Source of the DNA: JBFMHP01 sp040752855
GTDB lineage: Bacteria > Pseudomonadota > Gammaproteobacteria > RBG-16-57-12
Direction of reading: 5' to 3'
NCBI GenBank assembly: GCA_040752855.1
Contig: JBFMHP010000019.1
Coordinates: 268,793 to 332,792, forward strand
Length of the DNA: 64,000 nt
The position numbers and the translations under genes were made by a program. This document shows positions 10,001 through 17,966 of this stretch, in pieces. Every line of letters begins with the position of its first letter. Position 1 is the stretch's first letter. The notes beneath the pieces are model-generated. The model ran no database searches, was not told the origin of the DNA, and worked only from the letters and a program-made list of their open reading frames with translations.

Positions 10001-10132
10001 GCGCGCCGCATCGCCCGCTTCCAGGCTTGGGGCCACACACCGGGCGGGTCGCATGGGGAGGGTTGTGAACCAGTGCTGGAGCCCAACCCCGATTTCCCCT
10101 GTACCCTCGACCTGCGCCGGGTAAGACTATGA
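7013..10132 (+). CDS. Large transglutaminase-like protein with DUF2126 domain (catalytic copy)
   Basis: 1039 residues: an N-terminal bacterial transglutaminase N-domain (about 1-95), a transglutaminase core (about 150-260) and a long DUF2126 region (about 320-1000). The protease-like triad is intact: Cys180 in GSCRDTGW, His229 in DLHAWAEV and Asp245 in GLDPTSG. DUF2126 motifs GGEPTFVS (near 329) and GTGGGNH (near 649) are present. Family members accompany Anbu, ATP-grasp and alpha-E genes. The role may be isopeptide formation or cleavage, but substrates are unknown. Its stop overlaps the start of the next gene by 4 bases. No signal peptide is seen, so it is probably cytoplasmic. Confidence 0.92.
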   Translation: MAIHVGIDHVTHYKYDRAVNLSPHLIRLHPAPHTRTPLHDYRLDIAPANHRIYWQEDPFGNQIARVVFDGPVKELKVGVHLVAEMTVINPFDFFVEKYAENFPFSYDALLRQELEPYFELGENGPLLQRWLTQVDRKPLRIVNFLVGLNQRLQRDIDYTVRLDPGIQSCEETLEKKLGSCRDTGWLLVMILRHLGLAARFVSGYLVQLTADQKSLDGPSGPEEDFTDLHAWAEVYVPGAGWIGLDPTSGLFAGEGHIPLACTPEAVSAAAITGFSDKCEVEFAYHNVVRRVLEDPRVTKPYTEAQWQEICALGRQVDAELQTLDVRLTMGGEPTFVSIDDIEGAEWNTEALGVEKRLRAAILLRRLKETFAPGGLLHFGQGKWYPGEPLPRWALGCYWRSDGEPLWRDDTLIADEQHSYDVTAAVAREFGKHLIAQLGVASDGLAPAYEDWLYYLWREANQPPNLDPVAIPWAPNFRDDLSLALARGLDQPVGYVLPLAWGGSSWQSAIWSFERGALYLSPGSSPMGLRLPTRHSHVVTALCLEPRHGRLYLFMPPLDNLDRYTRLLRAVEAVAAAMALPLLIEGDGPPKSPQLRELKVTPDPGVIEVNIHPSGSWDELQHTTVTLYEAARLSRLGTEKFMVDGRHTGTGGGNHVTLGGPTVAESPFLRRPDVLASLLTFWQHHPSLSYLFSGLFIGPTSQAPRIDERGSWLLGELETSLKEVEGATQPWIIDRALRGFLADLTGNTHRAEFCIDKLWSADGPAGRQGLVEFRGFEMPPHARMSLAQMALLRVLVAHFWQKPYRQPLVRWGTALHDRFLLPHFVWNDFVAVIDELNAAGYPIKAEWYAPFHEFRFPVCGRARYDGVELELRTALEPWLVLGEEATAQRQARVVDSAVERLQVSCRGFDPERYRLSCNGRAVPLQAAGEPGHYVAAVRFKAWDSPFGLHPTVAIHAPLRFDLFDRGLGRSVGGCVYYVSHPGGRAYDTFPVNAYEAEARRIARFQAWGHTPGGSHGEGCEPVLEPNPDFPCTLDLRRVRL

Positions 10133-13100
10133 GTAGCAAACGCATCGCCCTGACCCACCGTCTGACCTGGCAGTTCGAGCGCCCGGTGCAGCTCTCGACC
10201 CACTGGCTGCGGTTGTGCCCGGCCCCCCACACCAAGGCGGAGGTCGAGGCCTACTCATTACGGGTTCAGCCTGAAGCCCACTTCATCAATTGGCTGCGCG
10301 ACCCTTACGAAAACGAGCTGGCGCGCCTCGACCTACCCGAGCCGGTGACTCGGCTACAGCTCGAAGTGGATCTCGTTGCCACCCTGACTGCGGCCGACCC
10401 TTTCGACTTTCTACTTGAACCGGGTTGCATCGATTACCCCTTCGACTACCCGGAACAGCTGCGCAAGGAGCTGGCCCCCTACCTGCGGCAGCCGGCGCTG
10501 GGTAAGCAGACGCAACTTTGGCTCGATAGATTGGAGCGGTGGCCAGGCTACATCATGGAGCAGCTCAGTACCACCAACCGCCAGGTGCAGGGCGGCGTGC
10601 AGCGGCTCTTCAGCAGCGCAGCGGGTCATGTCGATCTCGAAAACATATTGGAACGCGGCAGCGCCACACCGTGGCAGCTGGCTTGGCTGCTGACGGTAAG
10701 CCTGCGCCACCTTGGTCTTGCGGCCCGTTTCACCTCCGGCTACCGCGTGTTCCTCAGTGAAGACCACTCCCGCCTGCCCGATAACGCCGCCCTCCACGCC
10801 TGGAGCGAGGTGTTCCTGCCCGGTGCCGGCTGGGTCGGCCTCGACCCGGCCAGCGCCATCTTCACCCACGAGGGTTACATCCCGCTGGCGAGCACCCCCG
10901 AGCCGTTGCGAGCACTGCCCTGGGCTGGTTATTGCGAGGCGCGCAGTGAAGAAAACAATGAGTCGCTTCAGGTGCGCCGTCTTGAAGGCGGAATGCCGCA
11001 GTGGCCCTATGGCGCGGGGCGCTGGGATGAGATTGTTGCGGCAGCTGAACAGGTCGATGCCGCGTTGGGACAGCAAGGAATGGCCCTGACGGTAGGCAGC
11101 ACCGTCGCCTTCGTCTCTGTCGCCAACACCCAGCTGCCGGAGTGGTCCGGCACCGCCCTCGGCTGGCACAAGCGAAGTGTTGCGGAGCAGCTGCTGACGG
11201 CGCTGCGCCAGCGGCTCTGCCCCGGCGGACTGTTTCAAGCCGCTCAAGGGGAGTGGTTCAGTGGTGAGCCACTACCGCGCTGGCGTCTCGGCTGCCATTT
11301 CCGCAGCGATGGCCGCCCGGTCTGGTCCGATACCGCCCTCAACAACTGGCAGGAGGGCGAACGCCGTCTCGGTCATGACGATCTCCATCAGTTCGCTACT
11401 ACCCTGTGCCGCGCCCTCAATCTGGATGAAAAGTGGCTGCTGGCGGCCCACGAAGACCCGCTGCACCAACTCTGGCTCAATGGCAGCGCCGGTGTGATGC
11501 CGCAAGCAAAGTCATTGCGTGATCCAGAGCAGCGCCGCGCGCTGGCAGAGCAGTTGTCTCAACCGGTCGGTCATCCGTCGGGTTACGTCCTGCCACTCCA
11601 CTGGGACAGCGTCGCTCAGCGCTGGATCAGTGGCCGCTGGCGCTTCCGCCGTGGCGCCCTCTATCTCAGGCCGGGCAGCTCGCCCATCGGTCTGCGCCTG
11701 CCACTGGAGTCGCTGCCGGTGGGGGATGAGATCATCCCCCCCGATCCGGAGCGTTGTCAGTTCGACGAACGCGAGCTGTTGCCGGAACGAGTCGGTGAAC
11801 TGAGCGCGCGGCTGACCAGCTTCGGTCCACCCCACACGTTCGAGGCAGCGGCCGACGGCGCTGCTGTGGCTGGCCGGGCCCCGCGCACCGCCCTCGTCAT
11901 CGAGCTGCGCGATAGGAGCTTGTATGCCTTCCTGCCGCCGCTAACCCATGTCGAACGCTATCTCGATCTGGTGGATGCCATCGAGTCCAGCGCACGCCAT
12001 TGTGAGCTGCCAGTGCGAATGGAAGGGTACGAGCCGCCCCATGACCGGCGCCTGCCGCGCATCATGGTCGAACCGGAGGCCGGGGTGCTCAAGGTGACCC
12101 TATCCGCCGCCCGCAACTGGCGCGAGCAGAGCGAACAGCTGGAGATCCTCTACGCCGAGGCGGAGTCGCTCGGCCTGCGGGCCGAACGCTACGACGCCAG
12201 CGGCCACCACCTCCCCCCCGGTGGCGAGAGCGGCTTTATCCTCGGTGGCGACGAACCCGCGCGCAGCCCCTTCCTGCAGCGGCCGGAGCTGCTGCGGGCG
12301 CTGGTGAGCTGCTGGCAGCGCCACCCCTGCCTCTCCTATTTCTTTGCTGGTGGCGATGTCGGCCCGAGCCGCCCGGCGCCCCGTCCTGACGAGGGCCGCG
12401 ATGATGCCCTCTACGAACTGGGGATTGCCCTCGATCGCATCCCCGCTGGCCACAGCGATTCCCCTTGGATGCCGGACCGGCTGCTGCGCCACCTGCTGGC
12501 CGACGCCAGCGGCAACATGAGCCGTGCCGAACTGGGCATCGAGCAACTCTACGCCCCGGACCGCCCCGGCCAGCGCCTCGGTCAGGTGGCGGTGCGTAGC
12601 CTCGACGCCGCCCCCCACGCCCGCCTCGCCGCCGTGCAGGGGCTGCTGTTGCGGGCGCTGCTGGCCCACTTCGCGCAACAGCCTCGGTCATTGCCGCTGA
12701 AGCACTGGGGTGAGGAACTGCACGACGGCTTCATGCTGCCGGATCTGCTGTGGGAAGATCTCAACGAACTGCTGGCCGAACTGCCGGGCCGCGGCCTGCC
12801 GTTGCAGGCGGCGTGGTTCGAACCCTTCCTGGAGCAGCGCTTCCCGGTGCTGGGGCGGGTACAGATCGGCGACATCCAGATCGAACTGCGCCGCGCTCAC
12901 GAGCCGTGGCCCCTGCTTTCCGAAGAGGCCGGTCCCGGCGGCGCCATGACGCGTTACATCGACTCCTCCTGCGAGCGGGTTCAGGTGAAGGTGACGGGAA
13001 TGACACCGTCGCGCCATCAGTTGGTCTGCAACGGTCGTCGCGTACCGCTGCAACCGACGGCGCGGCGTGGTGAGTATGTGGCGGGGGTGCGTTACAAGGT

Positions 13101-13431
13101 CTGGAGTCCGGCGGCGACACTTCACCCGACGCTGCCGCCGGTGAGCGAGCTACTCTTTGATCTGCTGGATGGCTGGGACGGTACACTCATCGGCGGGTGC
13201 ACGCTCATCCCCACCCAGCCCAGCATCACCGGCGGCCCCGTGGCCTTAGTAGCACCGCCCCCCACGCCGCATCTACAGCCCAGCCCCTCCCTGCCGTCAC
13301 CGTTTCAGCCTCCCGCATGGGGCGGTGGCGGCCAGTTCATCGCCCGGCCGCAGCCACCGGCGGCACCGCCGTTCAGCGCCGAGAAGGGTGATCTAAGCCG
13401 CCCCTATCTGCTCGATTTAGTGGTGTTGTAG
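10129..13431 (+). CDS. Degenerate transglutaminase/DUF2126 paralogue lacking the catalytic Cys
   Basis: 1100 residues, collinear with the upstream gene over its whole length and clearly a paralogue. The nucleophile is gone: GSATPWQ (Ala179) stands where the first copy has GSCRDTG, although His223 and Asp239 remain. DUF2126 motifs are also eroded: GGEPTFVS is replaced by GSTVAFVS and GTGGGNH by PPGGESG. Despite that the frame is open throughout. A proline-rich tail (about 1025-1085) is unique to this copy. It is probably a non-catalytic partner or scaffold of the first protein (inference). It closes the operon; 226 bases with no recognised feature separate it from the convergent clpX-like gene. 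Confidence 0.85.
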   Translation: MSSKRIALTHRLTWQFERPVQLSTHWLRLCPAPHTKAEVEAYSLRVQPEAHFINWLRDPYENELARLDLPEPVTRLQLEVDLVATLTAADPFDFLLEPGCIDYPFDYPEQLRKELAPYLRQPALGKQTQLWLDRLERWPGYIMEQLSTTNRQVQGGVQRLFSSAAGHVDLENILERGSATPWQLAWLLTVSLRHLGLAARFTSGYRVFLSEDHSRLPDNAALHAWSEVFLPGAGWVGLDPASAIFTHEGYIPLASTPEPLRALPWAGYCEARSEENNESLQVRRLEGGMPQWPYGAGRWDEIVAAAEQVDAALGQQGMALTVGSTVAFVSVANTQLPEWSGTALGWHKRSVAEQLLTALRQRLCPGGLFQAAQGEWFSGEPLPRWRLGCHFRSDGRPVWSDTALNNWQEGERRLGHDDLHQFATTLCRALNLDEKWLLAAHEDPLHQLWLNGSAGVMPQAKSLRDPEQRRALAEQLSQPVGHPSGYVLPLHWDSVAQRWISGRWRFRRGALYLRPGSSPIGLRLPLESLPVGDEIIPPDPERCQFDERELLPERVGELSARLTSFGPPHTFEAAADGAAVAGRAPRTALVIELRDRSLYAFLPPLTHVERYLDLVDAIESSARHCELPVRMEGYEPPHDRRLPRIMVEPEAGVLKVTLSAARNWREQSEQLEILYAEAESLGLRAERYDASGHHLPPGGESGFILGGDEPARSPFLQRPELLRALVSCWQRHPCLSYFFAGGDVGPSRPAPRPDEGRDDALYELGIALDRIPAGHSDSPWMPDRLLRHLLADASGNMSRAELGIEQLYAPDRPGQRLGQVAVRSLDAAPHARLAAVQGLLLRALLAHFAQQPRSLPLKHWGEELHDGFMLPDLLWEDLNELLAELPGRGLPLQAAWFEPFLEQRFPVLGRVQIGDIQIELRRAHEPWPLLSEEAGPGGAMTRYIDSSCERVQVKVTGMTPSRHQLVCNGRRVPLQPTARRGEYVAGVRYKVWSPAATLHPTLPPVSELLFDLLDGWDGTLIGGCTLIPTQPSITGGPVALVAPPPTPHLQPSPSLPSPFQPPAWGGGGQFIARPQPPAAPPFSAEKGDLSRPYLLDLVVL

Positions 13432-13657
13432 ATCGCAACGGCGGCTTTGCCTCCATCCGCACCGATCTCCCGTGTCTGGACCTTTCCGCTTGCCTCGGTC
13501 TTCGCCAGCAAAGGACAAATCAGATGTTTGCTGTTTTCGACGAATACACCATCACTTACGCATCGATAGACACGGGGCAACTAATGCACATAGTGCGTAT
13601 TGGTCTTCAAGAGACGGAGCAAACACAATGAATGAGGTAAATAAGACATCAATACGC

Positions 13658-14944
13658 TCATCCATTCCCTGCCCGGACTTCTTCATTTACATAGATAGCC
13701 GTGTCTGATTCGTCGACATATTCCAACTCAATATCACATTCGCCGCGTACGACCTTCTCATCTACGATGCAGCGCATCACACCGTTTTGCGATGGCAGCT
13801 CGAACATTGGCTTACGTAATAACTGTTCCAGCACGCTGCGCAGACCGCGCGCCCCCGTGCCGCGTTCCAATGCGATCTTGGCGATTTCGCGCACGGCCTC
13901 AGGCGTGAATTCCAACTTCACGCCATCATACTCAAACAATTTTTGATACTGCTTCACCAACGAGTTTTTCGGTTCAAGCAAAATATTGATCAGACTTTCT
14001 TCGTTCAGCGGCGACAGCGCCGCCAGCACCGGAAAGCGACCTATGAATTCCGGTATTAAGCCAAAACGCCTGAGGTCTTCGGGTTGCACCATATCCAATA
14101 GATCTTGGAGGTTGGGCGTGGTCTGGTCCACCTTCGCATGAAAACCGATTCCGGTTTTCTTAGGCGATACGCGCTTGGCTACGATTTCTTCCAGACCGGC
14201 GAAGGCACCGCCGGCGATGAACAATATATTGGCCGTATTCATCAAGACTTCGCTGCCGCCGTCGCGTCGCTTGCCCTTCTGCGGTACCTTGACCTCGCTG
14301 CCTTCGACCAGTTTCAGCAGTGCCTGCTGAACCCCTTCGCCGGAAACGTCGCGCACACCGGTCGGCGCCTCGCTGCTACGCGCAAGCTTGTCGATCTCAT
14401 CCAAATAGACAATGCCCCATTCCGCACGCTCCTCATTGCCTTCCGCCACCTCCAGCAACCGGGTCAAGACACTTTCGACATCCTCGCCCACATAACCGGC
14501 CTGCGTCAGCGTCGTGGCGTCGGCCACGACATAGGGCACGCCGACGATACGTGCGAGCGTGCTGGCGATCAACGTCTTGCCGCTGCCAGAGGGACCGAGC
14601 ACCAAAATGTTGGACTTGCCCAGTTCCACGTCTTCCGTGGCGTTCCATGCCCCAGCGCTGAAACTCTTGAGCCGCTTGTAGTGGTTGTAGACCGCCACGG
14701 ACATAATCTCCTTGGCGAGGTCTTGGCCGACGACATATTCGTCGAGCTTGGCCTTGAGCTCTTTGGGTTTGGGCACCGGCCCGTGCGCCGCGGCCATGGC
14801 GCGCCGGTGGCTCCAACTGTCGATAACCTGGCTGGCCAGACGGACACAGGCCTCGCAGATATATCCCTCCCGCCCGGCGATCAAGGGACTCTCGTTGCTT
14901 TGCACCACTCCGCAAAAGGAACAGCTGGTCGCCTCATTGGACAT
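13658..14944 (-). CDS. clpX: ClpX-type AAA+ unfoldase of the nif cluster (ClpX2-like)
   Basis: 428 residues. An N-terminal zinc-binding domain has Cys8, Cys11, Cys30 and Cys33; the AAA+ module has Walker A GPSGSGKT (near 116-123), pore loop GYVGED, Walker B YLDEIDK and the C-terminal ClpX region with the GARGLRS sensor motif. ClpX unfolds substrates for ClpP. A copy downstream of nifM occurs in Azotobacter (clpX2), and this gene likewise follows nifM by 17 bases at the end of the nifV-cysE-nifWZM unit. It is therefore likely a nif-regulated second ClpX acting on nitrogenase assembly factors (inference); a housekeeping clpX is expected elsewhere. Confidence 0.92.
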   Translation of the reverse strand: MSNEATSCSFCGVVQSNESPLIAGREGYICEACVRLASQVIDSWSHRRAMAAAHGPVPKPKELKAKLDEYVVGQDLAKEIMSVAVYNHYKRLKSFSAGAWNATEDVELGKSNILVLGPSGSGKTLIASTLARIVGVPYVVADATTLTQAGYVGEDVESVLTRLLEVAEGNEERAEWGIVYLDEIDKLARSSEAPTGVRDVSGEGVQQALLKLVEGSEVKVPQKGKRRDGGSEVLMNTANILFIAGGAFAGLEEIVAKRVSPKKTGIGFHAKVDQTTPNLQDLLDMVQPEDLRRFGLIPEFIGRFPVLAALSPLNEESLINILLEPKNSLVKQYQKLFEYDGVKLEFTPEAVREIAKIALERGTGARGLRSVLEQLLRKPMFELPSQNGVMRCIVDEKVVRGECDIELEYVDESDTAIYVNEEVRAGNG

Positions 14945-14961
14945 CGCCTATCTCCCGGTGA

Positions 14962-15780
14962 CTATTTCAACCATTCGCGCAGCCAGATACGGTCATAGCG
15001 CTGCTGCAATTGTGCCTTGATCTTGTGAGCAACCTCGCTGAAGGCGAGCATCCTCTGCGGCGAGATTGCTTCGCAATACAACAGATGCCAGCCGAGACTG
15101 GATTCCACTGGCAGCGAAATCCCGCCTGCGGGCAAATCGAAGGCAGCCGTCTCCAGTTCGGGATAGAGCTGGCCCCGGCCGACTTGGCCCAGAAGGCCGC
15201 CGTGTAATGCCGTCGGACACTCGGAGTGCTTCAGCGCCATTTCCTCGAAACACTTGGGTTTCTTTTCCAGCCGCTTGCGAATCTCACATATGCGCTGCAA
15301 GGCCTGCGCTCGAGTGTTTTCATGATAACTGTCATTCACGGTAATCAGGATGTGGCGCAGGGTACGGGACTCTGGCACGACAAACCGCTGCCGATGCATG
15401 TGATAAAAGATCTCGGCGTCTGTCTCATCGGCGCGCCAGCCCCTGGCAGTGATGCGCTCGATCACTGCCTGCACGCGCAAATCGCGCTCGATCGCCTGGT
15501 AAAGCGCTTCCCGATCCAACCGGCTGGCGTACAACGCCGCCCGAAAACTTTCCTCATCCGCGAAGCGCGCGCCGATTTCCATGACGGCGGATTCAACCAG
15601 TGCAGAAGGAATGATCACTGCGGCACCCTCGACACTGCTCAGAACCTTTTTTTCAATGGCCTGCTCGCGCCGCGCCTGGCGCTCCACCATGCTAAACTCC
15701 TGATCGCTCAACTCGGCGAGCGGTTTCTGCAATAGGCTCAGGGCGGCGCGCAGCAGGTGGTAACGCGGTTCATCGGCTGA
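14962..15780 (-). CDS. nifM: NifM, parvulin-type peptidyl-prolyl isomerase for NifH maturation
   Basis: About 272 residues from ATG at 15780 (MSADEPRYH); an in-frame ATG at 15810 would add 10 residues that overlap the nifZ 3' end. The N-terminal half is the helical NifM-specific region and the C-terminal half (from about residue 138) a rotamase domain with RHILITVN, GGLLGQVGRGQL and the LGWHLLYCE stretch. NifM is needed to fold the NifH dimer in gammaproteobacterial diazotrophs. It lies between nifZ and clpX with overlaps or very short spacing, so it is co-transcribed with them. Confidence 0.9.
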   Translation of the reverse strand, partial: SADEPRYHLLRAALSLLQKPLAELSDQEFSMVERQARREQAIEKKVLSSVEGAAVIIPSALVESAVMEIGARFADEESFRAALYASRLDREALYQAIERDLRVQAVIERITARGWRADETDAEIFYHMHRQRFVVPESRTLRHILITVNDSYHENTRAQALQRICEIRKRLEKKPKCFEEMALKHSECPTALHGGLLGQVGRGQLYPELETAAFDLPAGGISLPVESSLGWHLLYCEAISPQRMLAFSEVAHKIKAQLQQRYDRIWLREWLK

Positions 15781-15784
15781 CATC

Positions 15785-16255
15785 TCAATCGTCCGCTCGC
15801 TCAGTCCCATCGCCGGCCTCCTTGCTGATCGCCATCAGCGCGGCCTCGGGGACCACCAAGGTATGGCCGGAAAAATGCACATGATACGCCACGCCGCCTG
15901 GGTGATCGCGCAGCACCTTGATCACCTGGCCCTCCTGCCCAGTGTCGACGATGACCTCGCCATTGATGGCCAGCGGCATTTTACAGGCAACCTTGTCGCG
16001 AAACTCGAAGACATTGGGAACCCAATATTCATCGATGGAAATCAGCTCCTCTTCGCGGCAGCCGACCATCAGATCTTGTTCGAGGAAATGCACGGTATAG
16101 ATGATCTGGTCCTGCAAAAACGTGCCGATATTACGCACATAGCCGCTGCTGCCGCGGCGGATCAAGAGCTCGCCGATATCTCGCCCGGGAAACGTGCCAT
16201 CATTGCGTACGTTGCGGATCACCCGCACCTGATCGCCATAATCAAAGGCATGCAT
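15785..16255 (-). CDS. nifZ: NifZ, P-cluster maturation factor
   Basis: 156 residues. FDYGDQVRVIRNVRNDGTFPG and GYVRNIGTFLQ are diagnostic of NifZ, which helps form the second P-cluster of NifDK. A second beta-barrel-like segment with GQVIKVL follows. It is 13 bases downstream of nifW and overlaps or abuts nifM, within the operon starting at nifV. A much shorter NifZ-like gene lies at 22343-22630. Confidence 0.93.
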   Translation of the reverse strand: MHAFDYGDQVRVIRNVRNDGTFPGRDIGELLIRRGSSGYVRNIGTFLQDQIIYTVHFLEQDLMVGCREEELISIDEYWVPNVFEFRDKVACKMPLAINGEVIVDTGQEGQVIKVLRDHPGGVAYHVHFSGHTLVVPEAALMAISKEAGDGTERADD

Positions 16256-16267
16256 GACGCTCGCCCC

Positions 16268-16588
16268 CTATTTGACCAGAGCGTTCAGGGACACGAAGGT
16301 CTCCTGCGGACCGTGCATGTGGAACACCTTGAACACCTTTTCAGTGAGGGCGTCCGAACTGACAAAATCACGGTAGGCTTGCAACAGAAGGCTCTTATAG
16401 TGCTCCCGCAGCAACATCTCATCTCCGGGCCTGTCCGCCGCCTTGGCGAGATAGTCATGAAACCTTTGCAGAATATGTAATCGATTGACGTGCACCACCT
16501 TCTCATCGAATTCAATTTCGAAATACTCGAGAAAGTCCTCAGCACTGCTCAGATCACGCATGTCGTCCAAAAAATCTTTAATGCTCAT
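16268..16588 (-). CDS. nifW: NifW, nitrogenase-stabilizing protein
   Basis: 106 residues. The layout LSSAEDFLEYFEIEFDEKVV followed by a helical region with HILQRFHDYL matches NifW, a small protein linked to NifDK protection or assembly. Length is normal. It lies 35 bases after the TPR-like gene and 12 bases before nifZ. Confidence 0.92.
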   Translation of the reverse strand: MSIKDFLDDMRDLSSAEDFLEYFEIEFDEKVVHVNRLHILQRFHDYLAKAADRPGDEMLLREHYKSLLLQAYRDFVSSDALTEKVFKVFHMHGPQETFVSLNALVK

Positions 16589-16623
16589 TACACCCTCCAG
16601 CGATTATTCGTTGCCGCCGCGCT

Positions 16624-17142
16624 TCATACGACCGCGCAGCTGGGCATCACATACTCCGACTGGGCCACTATCTCCAGTAGCGCCTTTGCGCCCAACCGGT
16701 CTCGCGGATCGAGCAGGCAGACCTTGCGCAACATGGCGATGCCTTCGTCGATACGCTTCAAGCGCAGCTTCAAATATCCGGCGCCCTTGATCGCCAGCAG
16801 ATAGAATCTCAGCAGATTGATCGAGCGGATGACCCCTGCGCCAAGGTCCGCCTCGCTCACCTCGCGCCAGTCTGCAGGCATGCTCAGTTGCCTGCCGGAT
16901 ATTTCAATGGCGCGTTCGGCCACGCGCAGCGCATCGTCGAGCTTGTGCTCGTAGTAGTAATAGCGATACATCGCAACCAAAACCGCCAGATTGGCCGGGG
17001 CGATGAAATACGCCTTCAGCAGATAGCATTCCGCATCGATACGGCCGTAGTTGTTCGACGCCATCTTGAGCAGGGCCTCGACGCCCTCCGGCATTTCCGC
17101 CTGAAAATAAAGCCCTCCACCATCGGTATCCAACAAATCCAT
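16624..17142 (-). CDS. Nif-associated helical repeat (TPR-like) protein
   Basis: 172 residues, mostly amphipathic helices; ALRVAERAIEISGR and IDEGIAMLRKVCLLDP look like TPR helices. The ATG overlaps the cysE stop by one base and nifW follows, so it is in the nifV operon. Comparable unnamed genes occur at this spot in Azotobacter-type nif clusters. A scaffolding role is a guess; no enzymatic motif is visible. Confidence 0.7.
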   Translation of the reverse strand: MDLLDTDGGGLYFQAEMPEGVEALLKMASNNYGRIDAECYLLKAYFIAPANLAVLVAMYRYYYYEHKLDDALRVAERAIEISGRQLSMPADWREVSEADLGAGVIRSINLLRFYLLAIKGAGYLKLRLKRIDEGIAMLRKVCLLDPRDRLGAKALLEIVAQSEYVMPSCAVV

Positions 17143-17966
17143 CAGTTCACCCTCGCGCTTATTATGTTTTTTTCAACAATATCGCCGGTGCAGACCTCGT
17201 GGCCTTGGCACACTGGGCAGGCATCTTTTCGACTCCGTTCGCCGTCTCCCAATTCATTCAACTGCCCCTCGAGTATGCGGATACGTTCTACCAGGCAGCT
17301 GATCGCCTTACCGACTGGATCCGGGATCAGATGATGATCCAGGTCGATGCCATAGGGTTGCGTGCCAGCGATTGATTCGGTATTCACCGCTTTGCCCGGG
17401 ATACCCACCACGGTCTTACCTGGAGCAACGTCCCGGTGCACTACCGAATTCGCGCCTACCCGCACGCCATCGCCCACGGTGATCGCGCCGAGTATCTTTG
17501 CGCCGGCCCCGACCATGACGCCGTTGCCCAGCGTGGGATGGCGGCGGCCTTTGTTCCAACTGGTGCCGCCCAGGGTCACGCCGTGATAGAGCGTGACATC
17601 ATCACCCACAATCGCCGTTTCGCCGATTACCACTCCCGCGCCATGATCGATGAAGAAGCGCCTGCCGATGGTGGCGCCAGGATGGATATCGATATTGCTG
17701 ATGGCGCGACTGAGGTAGGCGAGAAGACGCGCGGCATATCGCCAGTTGCGCCACCAAAGACGATGGGCCACACGATGGATCATGACGGCATGCACGCCAG
17801 GATAAGTGGTGATCACCTCGAAGGTGTTGCGCGCGGCAGGATCACGGGTGAAGACGCATTGGATGTCCTCGCGCCACTGACGAAATAAGCCGAGTTTTCT
17901 TCGCTTCAGACGTTTTTCTTCCGACATATGCGTACTCACTTTGTCGTGCGCTGCATGGGCAGTCAT
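17142..17966 (-). CDS. nifP: Serine O-acetyltransferase, nif-associated (NifP/CysE1)
   Basis: 274 residues from ATG at 17966, chosen because it overlaps the nifV stop (ATGA) and has GGAGGTGA four bases upstream; an earlier in-frame start at 18131 lies deep inside nifV. The protein has the N-terminal SAT helices and left-handed beta-helix hexapeptide repeats (IHPGATIG, FIDHGAGVVIG, VTLYHGVTLGG) of CysE. It makes O-acetylserine for cysteine, which boosts sulfur supply to NifS during nitrogenase cofactor assembly. A C-terminal extension with CPVCQGHEVC could bind metal and is not typical of housekeeping CysE. Confidence 0.88.
   Translation of the reverse strand: MTAHAAHDKVSTHMSEEKRLKRRKLGLFRQWREDIQCVFTRDPAARNTFEVITTYPGVHAVMIHRVAHRLWWRNWRYAARLLAYLSRAISNIDIHPGATIGRRFFIDHGAGVVIGETAIVGDDVTLYHGVTLGGTSWNKGRRHPTLGNGVMVGAGAKILGAITVGDGVRVGANSVVHRDVAPGKTVVGIPGKAVNTESIAGTQPYGIDLDHHLIPDPVGKAISCLVERIRILEGQLNELGDGERSRKDACPVCQGHEVCTGDIVEKNIISARVN

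Noticed and set aside
13432..13657. Short plus frames after the second transglutaminase
   Set aside because: The 78-codon frame at 13472 and a shorter one at 13628 run antisense into the clpX 3' end and lack a ribosome site.
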